Source: Vicingus serpentipes (lineage in GTDB: Bacteria > Bacteroidota > Bacteroidia > Flavobacteriales_E > Vicingaceae). Taken from it: DNA of 64,000 nucleotides. Under the pieces are notes generated by a model. It worked only from the letters and a program-made list of their open reading frames with translations. It was not told the DNA's origin and made no database searches. Position numbers and translations under genes: made by a program. Position 1 is the stretch's first letter; each line of letters opens with the position of its first letter. The stretch is from the NCBI RefSeq assembly GCF_007993035.1, contig NZ_VOOS01000005.1, positions 1-64,000 on the forward strand. Direction: 5' to 3'. This document shows, piece by piece, positions 9,641-18,245 of the stretch.

Positions 9641-10437
9641 TTATGTTTTTTTATAACACCATGTTTTTTTTGATATGGATAGAGTAAAAATAGCAAAATA
9701 AATATGGTTGAATTAATTATTTTATGTATCCATTTAGGCATTTTTTTTATGAAAGAATATTGTTCAAATAATAATTGTAAAATTAGAAAAGAGCGTATTT
9801 TTAAGCAAATAGCTTTTTTTTTATATTTATATTCACTTCTAATTACATCAAAAACAACAATTACTCTTTTTTTATCAGACAAATTCCACGCCTCGTGTTT
9901 ATTGGCGTCATTAAAAATTAATAGTTGGTTGTTTTTCCATTCAGCATCTTGGTTATTTACTCTAAAACCACATTTTGGCAAACCTTCTGGAATATCTATT
10001 CCTAAATGACATCTGTAAAAAGTATTTGAATCTCCGTGATGAGCTTTAATTTTTTCTCCAGCTTCTAAAATATTAATCGATATGGATACAATTTCAGGAA
10101 ATTGAGCTAAAGAATTATTAAAAACAGGAGTTAATGTTAGCGCTTTATTAATTCTTATCCCCCAAGTTATAAAGCTAAATGTTTTCCAGCCAGATTTCTC
10201 TGTTAATCCTTTAATAAAATAACCTTTAGGAGTAAAATCTTCAGAGTTGATTATTCGAGTTATTTCTGTAGCTATCTCATCTGAGTTAGCCTCTATAGCT
10301 TTTGCCCAGTCAAAACATTCAGAAGAATAAAAATTAGGTGAATCTGAATAGTGTTCAGACGAAAAATAAGCAAACCATTCTTCTTTTAATTGTTCCAAAA
10401 TAATTACATTTAATCTTGAATTTGGTATAAGAATCAA
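9637..10437 (-). CDS. Aspartyl/asparaginyl beta-hydroxylase-domain oxygenase, second copy
   Basis: The 266-residue protein has AHHGDSN (iron ligand H134), NDANKHEAWN (second ligand H181) and R191 in KKRVIVV, so all visible PF05118 catalytic residues are present. The C-terminal 50 residues contain a strongly hydrophobic stretch (STIFILLFLLYPY) followed by basic residues, consistent with a membrane anchor. It forms a coupled pair with the downstream paralogue (4-base overlap) and is divergent from the third copy across a 68-base gap. Probable role is hydroxylation of an acyl chain or small molecule in the adjoining pathway (inference). Confidence 0.82.
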   Translation of the reverse strand: MILIPNSRLNVIILEQLKEEWFAYFSSEHYSDSPNFYSSECFDWAKAIEANSDEIATEITRIINSEDFTPKGYFIKGLTEKSGWKTFSFITWGIRINKALTLTPVFNNSLAQFPEIVSISINILEAGEKIKAHHGDSNTFYRCHLGIDIPEGLPKCGFRVNNQDAEWKNNQLLIFNDANKHEAWNLSDKKRVIVVFDVIRSEYKYKKKAICLKIRSFLILQLLFEQYSFIKKMPKWIHKIINSTIFILLFLLYPYQKKHGVIKKHN

Positions 10438-10505
10438 ATTTATAATAATTAATTAAGATTATAGCATATTTAGTGGTAAATCAATTATTAAATAGGTGAT
10501 TAACT

Positions 10506-11168
10506 ATGGAGAATCAAGCATCAAATTTTCATCATGACTTTTTTGAGTGGACAAAGTTATTGGAGTTAAATTGGAAAATTATAAAAGATGAGTTAATGCA
10601 TGTATATTCCAATCATGATCAACTACTTTATAAAAGTAATTGGTTTTTAGCTCACCCTCATTATGTCGATTCAAAAACAAATAAAGCCTGGAAGACTTAT
10701 GAATTTGTTTTTTTTGGAATCAAGCAATTAGGTCATTGCCAGAATTGTCCTAAAACATTTGAATTACTAGAAAAAATACCAAATTTAGTTACTGCTCAAT
10801 TTTCTGTATTAGAGCCACATACTAAAGTATCTCCTCATAAGGGGTTTACTAAAATGGTATTACGAAATCATTTGGCTCTAGAAGTGCCTTCTTTAACACT
10901 ATGCAAAATTAAAGTTGAAGATGAAGAAACTTCATGGAAAGAGGGAAAAGTTATCACCTTTGATGATAGTAAAATACATGAAGCTTGGAATTTATCAGAT
11001 AAACCAAGAATGGTATTAATGATAGATGTAGCCAACCCGTCTATGCCTTATTCTTCAGAAGAAATTTGCAATTATAAAATTGAGAATATAGATGATCCTT
11101 TTTTATTAAGCATGGCAAATAAATCAACATGGAAAAAATGGTTGAGCCAAGGGTATTTTGATAGTTAA
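10506..11168 (+). CDS. Aspartyl/asparaginyl beta-hydroxylase-domain oxygenase, third copy
   Basis: This 220-residue protein is the only plus-strand gene within the tailoring block. It has the core SPHKGFTK (H111), DDSKIHEAWN (H158) and KPRMVLM (R168), equivalent to the two His iron ligands and the Arg of PF05118. Unlike the two neighbouring copies it lacks the hydrophobic C-terminal tail, so it is probably soluble and may act on a different substrate or at another step. It is transcribed divergently from the second copy and converges on the GNAT gene, overlapping that gene's 3' end by 4 bases. Confidence 0.82.
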   Translation: MENQASNFHHDFFEWTKLLELNWKIIKDELMHVYSNHDQLLYKSNWFLAHPHYVDSKTNKAWKTYEFVFFGIKQLGHCQNCPKTFELLEKIPNLVTAQFSVLEPHTKVSPHKGFTKMVLRNHLALEVPSLTLCKIKVEDEETSWKEGKVITFDDSKIHEAWNLSDKPRMVLMIDVANPSMPYSSEEICNYKIENIDDPFLLSMANKSTWKKWLSQGYFDS

Positions 11169-11779
11169 AGTAATGCATTTATCTTTTCTATATTAGCTTC
11201 GCTTTTTTCTCCAACAATAGAAAAAGAACCATCCGTTTCGGTATAGTTCTTTGCTGCCAACCTAAGTTTTTGAGCATTTTTGTTATAACTCTCTTTTGTC
11301 AGAATATACCATTGGTTTTTTGATTTTTCTTGACCTGGAATTAATACATAGCCTAACATTTTGTTATATTTAATGGCTTTAGTGTTTTCTGGTAAAATTC
11401 TAACAAATGATTTGTCACCAATTTTTAATTCATTAAAAATAAAATCCAATAAAATTAGTGACGCAAAAATTGGGTAAGGAGTATTTAAAAAATCATCATC
11501 CCATATAAAAATTCCACCCTCTCCATATTCTTCATTTATATTAACATCTTTACAATTAATTACACCAATTGGTTTATCGTTAATGATAATTAAAAAATAA
11601 TAATTAAATCTATTGTTAACTTTTTTAAACCACTCAATTTGTTCTTTTTCAGAAATCTTTTTTTTATAACCCATATACTTTCTAATATTTGGGTGATTAC
11701 GCCATTTACGAATTAACTCAATGTCGTTTTTATTAATTCTTTTAAGAGAAATTCCATATTGATTTAATGTGAAAATCAT
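11165..11779 (-). CDS. GNAT family N-acyltransferase (RimJ/RimL-like)
   Basis: The 204-residue protein has a GNAT fold signature: an N-terminal ISLKRINKNDIELIRKWRNH segment, a central beta-strand region (YYFLIIINDKPIGVINCKDV) and a C-terminal NTKAIKYNKMLGY helix typical of RimJ/RimL members. These enzymes move an acyl group from acyl-CoA or acyl-ACP to an amine. Its position as the last gene of the KAS III/ACP/SDR/GT2 operon (start overlaps the GT2 gene by 4 bases) suggests that it attaches the acyl group made by that operon to an amino sugar (inference). The extension after about residue 165 is not recognisable. Confidence 0.78.
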   Translation of the reverse strand: MIFTLNQYGISLKRINKNDIELIRKWRNHPNIRKYMGYKKKISEKEQIEWFKKVNNRFNYYFLIIINDKPIGVINCKDVNINEEYGEGGIFIWDDDFLNTPYPIFASLILLDFIFNELKIGDKSFVRILPENTKAIKYNKMLGYVLIPGQEKSKNQWYILTKESYNKNAQKLRLAAKNYTETDGSFSIVGEKSEANIEKINALL

Positions 11780-12720
11780 ATTTCTTCACCAATTGAGTAT
11801 ACTGGTCGATTATTCATTAGTTGAAACATTTTACTAAGATATTCGCCTAACACGCCAAGTATAAAAATAATAAGACCTGATGAAAATAAAATACTAACAA
11901 TTATTGATGTGTATCCAGGAACAGCTATTCCTTGTATTATTTTTCTTGAAAGATAGAAAAACCCTATCCCAAAATTGACAAATGAAAAAAAGAATCCAAA
12001 ATATTTAATCATTTTTAATGGGAATAATGATGAATACAAAACAACATCGTTAGTTAGTCTAATTAAGCTAATTAATGAATAATTAGATTTAGATCTTTTG
12101 CTTTTATTGTGTTTTACATCAACATAAACTATAGCATTGGTATACCATAAAAAGACTTCATCTATAAAAATGAGATGAGTTGCTTCTGTAGCTATTTTTT
12201 TTGCTAATTGTGTATTAATTAACCGAAAGCTTGAGCCTTTTACACTTCCACTCCCTTCAATTATTTTTGCAATTGTTTGATAAATTAATTTGAATAATTT
12301 TCGAATTAAGGAACGCTCAATATTAGAGTAGATGCCATATACAATTTCGGCTTTGCTTTTAATTTGTTCTTCAATTAACAATTGAATTTGTTGCGGGTTA
12401 ACTTCTAAATCATCATCTATTGTGATAATGAATTTTCCTGATGACTTAATAAAACCAGCACAAGTGGCGATATGTTGTCCGAAATTTTTACTTAACCTTA
12501 AGCCTTTAACAAATAGCGCATGTTCCTTTTTTAAATTTATTATTTTTGCCCAAGAACCATCTTTACTGTAATCATCAACAAAAATCAATTCAAAAGTATA
12601 TTCCAAAGGCCCAAAAAAAGAAATCAACTTATCACAAAGTTCCTCTATACTCCCTTCACCATTATATACTGGTATTATAACAGAATAATCTATTTTATGC
12701 TCCTGCAGTAAGTCCTCCAT
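11776..12720 (-). CDS. GT2 glycosyltransferase, polyprenyl-phosphate sugar synthase type
   Basis: The 314-residue protein has an N-terminal GT-A domain (YSVIIPVYNGEGS at 12-24; metal-binding DDD at 102-104 in TIDDDLEVNP). Two C-terminal membrane helices (about 225-295) and a FILGVLGEYLSKM block follow, the layout of GtrB/DPM1/ArnC-type enzymes that make polyprenyl-phosphate sugars. Such donors are used by GT-C enzymes on the outer membrane face, so the protein at 2352-4346 is a natural partner (inference). It overlaps the SDR gene by 26 bases and the GNAT gene by 4, indicating tight co-expression. Confidence 0.88.
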   Translation of the reverse strand: MEDLLQEHKIDYSVIIPVYNGEGSIEELCDKLISFFGPLEYTFELIFVDDYSKDGSWAKIINLKKEHALFVKGLRLSKNFGQHIATCAGFIKSSGKFIITIDDDLEVNPQQIQLLIEEQIKSKAEIVYGIYSNIERSLIRKLFKLIYQTIAKIIEGSGSVKGSSFRLINTQLAKKIATEATHLIFIDEVFLWYTNAIVYVDVKHNKSKRSKSNYSLISLIRLTNDVVLYSSLFPLKMIKYFGFFFSFVNFGIGFFYLSRKIIQGIAVPGYTSIIVSILFSSGLIIFILGVLGEYLSKMFQLMNNRPVYSIGEEI

Positions 12721-13441
12721 CTAAAGTAATTTCAGTTCCTGTTATCCACTTAGAAGCGTTAGATAATAAAAAGAAAATTGCATTTGCAACATCTAATGGC
12801 TCTCCAACACCTAAAGGGTATTTTTCTATATGATAATCATAAATTTCTTTCTCTACATTTTCTCTTGTATCCTCTAATATTTTTGTTTCAACCAACCCTG
12901 CTTTTATGCAATTAGATCTTATCTTTTTGGAAGCCAACTCAATACTTAATGTCTTGCTATAAGTCTCCAATGCAGCTTTTGAGGAAGTGTAAATTGCCCC
13001 CCCTTTATATGGGTAGCTACTTGATATTGAAGAGACAAAAACCATTGAAGACCCGTTGTTTATTCTTTTTGACCGCAACAATGATGAAACTAGATATACT
13101 GCGCCATCGAATATTGGCATTCTAACTAAATCAACATGCTTCTTATTGATAAATTGAACAGGATACAAACTAACTATTCCTGGCAAATAAACTACACCAT
13201 CAACTTTCTCTATCTTGTCTGAGGCAGATTTGATTTCATATTCATTTGTAACATCTAACTCAAGATATTTTACATTTTCAGACAATCCTAGATCAGTTTT
13301 TAACTTTTTCACATCTCGAGATGTTAACGTTAATTTAGCTTTTTTTTCAAAGCATAATTTTACCAGCTCTAAACCTATTCCTGATGAAGCTCCAATAATC
13401 AGTATATGCTTACCTTCTAATAAAAAATTATTCATCTTCAT
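12695..13441 (-). CDS. Short-chain dehydrogenase/reductase (FabG-like)
   Basis: The 248-residue classical SDR has the NAD(P) motif GASSGIG (17-23), SSISSS before the active site and the catalytic YTSSK (Y151, K155). The C-terminal WITGTEITLDGGLTAGA is the standard FabG/SDR ending. In an operon with two ketosynthases and an ACP, the obvious role is reducing a 3-ketoacyl-ACP intermediate to the 3-hydroxyacyl form (inference); sugar reduction is an alternative. It overlaps the KAS III gene by 14 bases and the GT2 gene by 26. Confidence 0.9.
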   Translation of the reverse strand: MKMNNFLLEGKHILIIGASSGIGLELVKLCFEKKAKLTLTSRDVKKLKTDLGLSENVKYLELDVTNEYEIKSASDKIEKVDGVVYLPGIVSLYPVQFINKKHVDLVRMPIFDGAVYLVSSLLRSKRINNGSSMVFVSSISSSYPYKGGAIYTSSKAALETYSKTLSIELASKKIRSNCIKAGLVETKILEDTRENVEKEIYDYHIEKYPLGVGEPLDVANAIFFLLSNASKWITGTEITLDGGLTAGA

Positions 13442-14483
13442 AATTATTTAAAAGTAAGTATTCTATTGGATTATTTTCAATAATTGCATTTGCCCAAGAT
13501 AATCCTACACCAAACCCTGAAATCAATAATGATACTTCTTTATTCAACCCCTTCATTGTTGTCATAGTTAAAGGTATTGACGCAGAACTTGTATTTCCAT
13601 AATCTTTTAAAGAATAAGGAGTTATTTCTTTATCAAACTTTAACTTTTTTCTAATGGTTTCATTCATTAACAGGTTAGCTTGATGCATAATAAAATAATC
13701 AAAACTCTCTGTTGTTTTTGAGTTTAAATTCAAAAAACTTAAAATAGCTTTAGGCACAGTAGTTACTGAAAAATTAAAAATATCCAATCCATTTAATGCC
13801 AAATTAAATCCATTACGAAAAATACCTCCTGAATATTCTTTTTCCAAAAATGATTCTAAACTAGGTAAATTCCTAACTCCTCCATCGTATATTTTTATAG
13901 CATCTTCTCCAGAGCCATCTGAATTTAAGTCAAAAATCCAATTATTAGTTCCTTCTGTATTTTCTATAAAAGTTGCAGTACCTGCATCTCCAAAAAGAGG
14001 ATAGGCACTTTTATCTTTGTAATTACAAGAAACAGTTGAAACATCTCCAGCCAACAAAATTCCCTTCTTTAAACCACCTGCCTTCATCATTGAAGTAATA
14101 ATTGACAAACCATACACATAACCTGAACAACCCAGCCCTACATCAAAAGCAATACAAGAAACAGGTAATTTTAGTTTGTTTTGACTAACAACTGCAGTTG
14201 AAGGCAAATAATAATCTCTAGACTGTGTAATAAAAACAAGTATTTCTATTTCATTCCTTTTCCACTTTAATTTATCAAATAATTTATTAGCTGCCTGAAT
14301 TGCAAGGTCTGAAGTTGTCACTCCAGTTTTTGCAACTCTTCTTTTTTCAATACCAGTAGTTTTTATTAACATTTTACGCTCCGACATAGTCAATAATTCA
14401 TAATCTAAATTAGAGAGTTCATGTTCAGGAACAACAGAACTAACACCTCTAATTTGAAATCCTTGAATATTAATTTGAGCCAT
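13428..14483 (-). CDS. KAS III-type 3-oxoacyl-ACP synthase (FabH-like), copy 2
   Basis: The 351-residue thiolase-fold protein has an intact Cys-His-Asn triad: C119 (GLGCSGYV), H267 (IMHQAN) and N297 (YGNTSSAS). KAS III enzymes condense an acyl-CoA primer with malonyl-ACP. It is clearly related to, but diverged from, the KAS III two genes upstream, so the pair may catalyse successive or different condensations. It overlaps the ACP gene by 14 bases. Dedicated FabH-like enzymes in such operons usually make a specialised short acyl group, not bulk fatty acids (inference). Confidence 0.9.
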   Translation of the reverse strand: MAQINIQGFQIRGVSSVVPEHELSNLDYELLTMSERKMLIKTTGIEKRRVAKTGVTTSDLAIQAANKLFDKLKWKRNEIEILVFITQSRDYYLPSTAVVSQNKLKLPVSCIAFDVGLGCSGYVYGLSIITSMMKAGGLKKGILLAGDVSTVSCNYKDKSAYPLFGDAGTATFIENTEGTNNWIFDLNSDGSGEDAIKIYDGGVRNLPSLESFLEKEYSGGIFRNGFNLALNGLDIFNFSVTTVPKAILSFLNLNSKTTESFDYFIMHQANLLMNETIRKKLKFDKEITPYSLKDYGNTSSASIPLTMTTMKGLNKEVSLLISGFGVGLSWANAIIENNPIEYLLLNNYEDE

Positions 14484-14724
14484 TCTTCTTCTTTTCTTGA
14501 ATCACATTAAAAATATCTTGAATAGTAAAAATAGTTTTTAAGTCTGCACCAGAAATCGCAACATCATACTCCGTATCTATCAATGCAATAATAACTAATG
14601 CGTGCATAGAACTCCACCATTCAACATCTCGTATACTAGTCTCAGGTGTTAAACTTCCATTCTCAACTTCATCTAACTCATTTTCTAGTTTTTTTATTAA
14701 ATCTTGTATACCCATAAATTTCAA
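14470..14724 (-). CDS. Acyl carrier protein
   Basis: The 84-residue protein folds like an ACP: an N-terminal amphipathic helix, the WWSSMHALV segment carrying the predicted phosphopantetheine serine (S39, before M40), then the hydrophobic IIALIDTEYDV helix and the DLKTIFTIQDIFNVI ending. The usual Asp before the modified Ser is replaced by Ser, seen in specialised ACPs. An alternative start is M4. It sits between the two KAS III genes and overlaps the second by 14 bases, so it is the probable carrier for the acyl chain built here. Confidence 0.85.
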   Translation of the reverse strand: MKFMGIQDLIKKLENELDEVENGSLTPETSIRDVEWWSSMHALVIIALIDTEYDVAISGADLKTIFTIQDIFNVIQEKKKNGSN

Positions 14725-14728
14725 ATTT

Positions 14729-15730
14729 TTAATACTTTAAAACGGTTCCACTCCAAGAAAATCCAATCCCAAAACCAGCTACGAGAACCTTACTGCCTAT
14801 TTTTATACGTCCTTCTCTTTCTGCCTTCTTTAAAGCTAAAGGTATTGAAACCGAAACCGTATTGCCATTATCTTCTATATAATAAGCCATTTTTTCATCA
14901 GAAACCTTTAGCTTTTTTTGTATAGACTTTAAAATAATATTACTCGCTTGATGAAAAACAAATAAATCAATGTCTTCAAAATTTAATTTGTTTTTTTCTA
15001 AAATAGCATTAACTAACAAAGGAACTTCTTTTAATGAAAAAGAAAAAACTTCCAATCCATTCATTTTCATCTGTCCTCTTGGCATTCCTCCCACGTCAGC
15101 ATTTTCTTCAAGCCAATCAGCATTTGGTGGATTTCGCAAACAACTATGATCAACAAACAAGTGTTTTGCTCCAGATCCATCAACACCATAAACAAAGTTA
15201 CCTAATTGATTTGAATCAGTTTTTTCTACCCATACTGCTGCTCCAGCATCACTAAACAATGCTCTAAGAGGGAAATCATTGGGATGTGAAACTAATCCAG
15301 GGGTATCACCAAATAAAAGTAAAACATTGTCTGACTGACCACTTTCAACAATGGCTTTTGCCATTCCTAAAGCATTCGTAAAACCCGAACAACCAGCTGG
15401 CAAATCAAGTGCTCCAATATTATTGTTTAATCCTAACTTGTCTTGCAATATACAAGCGGTCATTGGAGCAATATAATCCAGTCCCTCGGTACAAAATAAA
15501 AGAAATTGAACATCTGCTTTTTTGTAATCAGAATTATTAAACAAATCTTCAGCAGCTAAAAATGCTAAATCTGAACCTATTATATTTTTTTCAGTATTAA
15601 ATCGAGTCTTTACACCTATTTTTTTATAGATTTCATCTTCACTGTAATTTGGAAAAGCAAATGACAAATCTTTGTTTGTTACTTTTAGCGAAGACAAATG
15701 ATATTCTATATGCTTAATAGTGCAGCCCAT
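14729..15730 (-). CDS. KAS III-type 3-oxoacyl-ACP synthase (FabH-like), copy 1
   Basis: The 333-residue protein has the Cys-His-Asn triad C114 (PAGCSGF), H260 (VFHQAS) and N290 (DNGNTVS), and the C-terminal VAGFGIGFSWSGT block typical of FabH-like enzymes. It is the first gene of a tight minus-strand operon (KAS III, ACP, KAS III, SDR, GT2, GNAT) whose members overlap or are separated by 4 bases. It is transcribed divergently from the uvrD/pcrA gene across a 149-base gap. The presumed role is priming synthesis of a specialised acyl group on the adjacent ACP (inference). Confidence 0.9.
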   Translation of the reverse strand: MGCTIKHIEYHLSSLKVTNKDLSFAFPNYSEDEIYKKIGVKTRFNTEKNIIGSDLAFLAAEDLFNNSDYKKADVQFLLFCTEGLDYIAPMTACILQDKLGLNNNIGALDLPAGCSGFTNALGMAKAIVESGQSDNVLLLFGDTPGLVSHPNDFPLRALFSDAGAAVWVEKTDSNQLGNFVYGVDGSGAKHLFVDHSCLRNPPNADWLEENADVGGMPRGQMKMNGLEVFSFSLKEVPLLVNAILEKNKLNFEDIDLFVFHQASNIILKSIQKKLKVSDEKMAYYIEDNGNTVSVSIPLALKKAEREGRIKIGSKVLVAGFGIGFSWSGTVLKY

Positions 15731-15863
15731 CCGAAAAACTCAAATTAAATTTATCAAGCTAAATATACTACTCTTTTTTATTTCAACCGAAAAAAACCAG
15801 CCAATCAATCTTTTTTAGCAAAAAATAGTTATTTTTTTAAAAAAAATCAAAAAAGTATAATTG

Positions 15864-15871
15864 TATCTTTG
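15864..15871 (+). promoter_or_regulatory. Bacteroidota -7 element TATCTTTG before the uvrD/pcrA gene
   Basis: An exact match to TAnnTTTG ends 8 bases before the ATG, so the transcript would be leaderless or nearly so. I see no clear TTG at the -33 position. Assignment rests on the known Bacteroidota consensus. Confidence 0.5.
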
Positions 15872-15879
15872 CTACTAAT

Positions 15880-18189
15880 ATGGATTACCTAGAAAAATTA
15901 AATACTTCTCAACGACAAGCAGTTCAAGCTACTGAAGGTCCAGTAATGGTTATTGCTGGAGCAGGCTCTGGAAAAACAAGAGTTTTAACCTATCGAATTG
16001 CGCATATAATCAATAAAGGAATTGACCCTTTTAATATTTTAGCATTAACTTTTACCAACAAGGCTGCTCAAGAAATGAAAGAGCGTATTGGAAAAATTGT
16101 TGGTGGTTCTGAGGCAAGGAACATCTGGATGGGAACTTTTCACTCTGTTTTTGCAAGAATTCTAAGGTCTGAGGCAGATAAAATAGGATACCCTTCAAAT
16201 TTTACAATCTACGATACTCAAGATGCAAAAAATCTAATAAAAGGCATTTTGAAAGAACAGGGTCTTGACGATAAAGTTTATAAACCTGGATTAGTTTTAA
16301 GTAGAATTTCTGCTGCAAAAAACAATTTAATTACTCCACAAGCCTATCTTAATAATACAAGTTTACAATCGGAAGATACTCAATCGGCAAAACCAAAATT
16401 AGGAGAAGTTTATAAAATTTATAGTGAGCGTTGCTTTAAAGCTGGTGCTATGGATTTTGATGATTTATTATTTAAAACAAATGTTCTTTTGAGAGACTTT
16501 CCTGAAGTTTTATATAAATACCAACATCGATTTAAATATATTTTAGTTGACGAGTATCAAGATACCAACTTCTCTCAATATTTAATAGTGAAAAAACTAG
16601 GTGCAGTTTTGCAAAACGTTTGTGTTGTTGGAGATGATGCACAAAGTATTTATGCATTTAGAGGGGCAAATATTCAAAATATATTAAATTTTAAAAACGA
16701 CTACCCTGAAGTAAAAACCTACAAGTTAGAGCAAAATTACCGTTCAACTAAAAATATTGTTGCTGCAGCAAATAGTATTATAGTAAACAACAAAGAGCAG
16801 ATTGAAAAAAATGTTTTTACAGATAATATTGAAGGTAGTAAAATAAAAATTTACAAAGCAGCTTCTGATAATGAGGAAGGAAAAATTGTCGCCAATTTAA
16901 TTTTCGACAAACAACTAAGTGAGCAAGCAAAAAATAATGATTTCGCAATTCTATATCGTACCAATGCTCAATCAAGAGCAATGGAAGAAGCTTTAAGAAG
17001 AAAAAACATCCCTTACAAAATATATGGCGGATTATCTTTTTATCAACGTAAGGAAATAAAAGATTTACTTTCTTATTTCAGAATGATAGTAAACCCTCAA
17101 GATGAAGAGGCATTAAAGCGAATAATTAATTATCCAGCTAGAGGAATCGGAAATACCACTATTGATAAGTTAACCATTGCTGCGAACAATAACAATGTTG
17201 ATTTATGGACTATCATTACTAATTTAAATCAATTTAATACTGGCTTAAATTCAGGAACTCAATCAAAAATTCAAAGTTTTGTTTCAATGATGAATAGTTT
17301 TAGAGTTCAACTTGAAGCTAAAAATGCTTTTGATCTAGGTAATGAGATTGCATCAACTTCTGGCATTCTAAAAGACCTTTACAGTGATCGAACTCCTGAA
17401 GGAATAAGTAAATATGAGAACATTCAAGAGCTTTTAAATGGACTGAAAGAGTTTACTGAAACCGAAAATGAGTTTGAGGAAGACGTAACTCCTAGGGGTC
17501 TTACAGAATTTTTACAAGATGTTGCTTTATTAACTTCTGCAGACAATGAAAAAGATGAAGACAAAAACAAAGTAACATTGATGACGATTCACTCAGCAAA
17601 AGGGCTTGAATTCCCTTATGTACATATTGTTGGAATGGAAGAGAACTTATTTCCATCTCAAATGTCTTTAACTAGCAGAATTGATTTAGAAGAGGAACGA
17701 AGACTTTTTTATGTTGCGGTTACTCGAGCTGAAAAAGAGGCTGTATTATCTTTTGCAGCTAGCAGATACAAATGGGGTAATTTAATTTTTTGTGAACCAA
17801 GTCGTTTCATAGAAGAAATTGACGACAAGTGTTTAGAATACATGTTCTCAGAAACAACCCAAGCACCAAGATCACAAAACAATTATGAAACTAGTAGTTC
17901 TAACGGGTACTATTCTAAACCAAAAAACACACTACCTCCTAAACGAAATGAACCTCCTAAAATAATTCATACTACACCAAAAAACCTTAAAAAAATAACC
18001 CCTAACATTTCAACGAATCAAGACAGTGCCGCAAACCTAGACTTGAACGTAGGGACAAGAGTTCAACATCAAAAATTTGGGCAAGGGTTAGTTGAATCTA
18101 TTGATGCAGGAAAGGCGACAATAAACTTTATCTCAGCGGGTAAAAAACAACTTTTATTAAAATTTGCCAAACTCGAAATTTTAAATTAA
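15880..18189 (+). CDS. pcrA: UvrD/PcrA-type ATP-dependent DNA helicase
   Basis: The 769-residue superfamily 1A 3'-5' helicase contains motif I GAGSGKT (27-33), DEYQDTN (motif II), GDDAQSIYAFRGA (motif III), QNYRS (motif IV), TIHSAKGLEF (motif V) and VAVTRAEKE (motif VI). The C-terminal LNVGTRVQHQKFGQG block is the Tudor-like domain of PcrA/UvrD that contacts RNA polymerase or partner proteins. It acts in nucleotide excision and mismatch repair and removes protein from DNA. Length is normal for PcrA/UvrD. It is first in a plus-strand run with DUF4290 and murA. Confidence 0.95.
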   Translation: MDYLEKLNTSQRQAVQATEGPVMVIAGAGSGKTRVLTYRIAHIINKGIDPFNILALTFTNKAAQEMKERIGKIVGGSEARNIWMGTFHSVFARILRSEADKIGYPSNFTIYDTQDAKNLIKGILKEQGLDDKVYKPGLVLSRISAAKNNLITPQAYLNNTSLQSEDTQSAKPKLGEVYKIYSERCFKAGAMDFDDLLFKTNVLLRDFPEVLYKYQHRFKYILVDEYQDTNFSQYLIVKKLGAVLQNVCVVGDDAQSIYAFRGANIQNILNFKNDYPEVKTYKLEQNYRSTKNIVAAANSIIVNNKEQIEKNVFTDNIEGSKIKIYKAASDNEEGKIVANLIFDKQLSEQAKNNDFAILYRTNAQSRAMEEALRRKNIPYKIYGGLSFYQRKEIKDLLSYFRMIVNPQDEEALKRIINYPARGIGNTTIDKLTIAANNNNVDLWTIITNLNQFNTGLNSGTQSKIQSFVSMMNSFRVQLEAKNAFDLGNEIASTSGILKDLYSDRTPEGISKYENIQELLNGLKEFTETENEFEEDVTPRGLTEFLQDVALLTSADNEKDEDKNKVTLMTIHSAKGLEFPYVHIVGMEENLFPSQMSLTSRIDLEEERRLFYVAVTRAEKEAVLSFAASRYKWGNLIFCEPSRFIEEIDDKCLEYMFSETTQAPRSQNNYETSSSNGYYSKPKNTLPPKRNEPPKIIHTTPKNLKKITPNISTNQDSAANLDLNVGTRVQHQKFGQGLVESIDAGKATINFISAGKKQLLLKFAKLEILN

Positions 18190-18245
18190 TTACCTTTGGC
18201 TTAAATCCTACTCAAATTTTAAGTTGAGTTGATTAAAAATTATAC

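Noticed and set aside
18205-18232. Six-base inverted repeat ACTCAA/TTGAGT after the uvrD/pcrA gene
   Set aside because: Short stem, long loop and no T-run; too weak to call a terminator.
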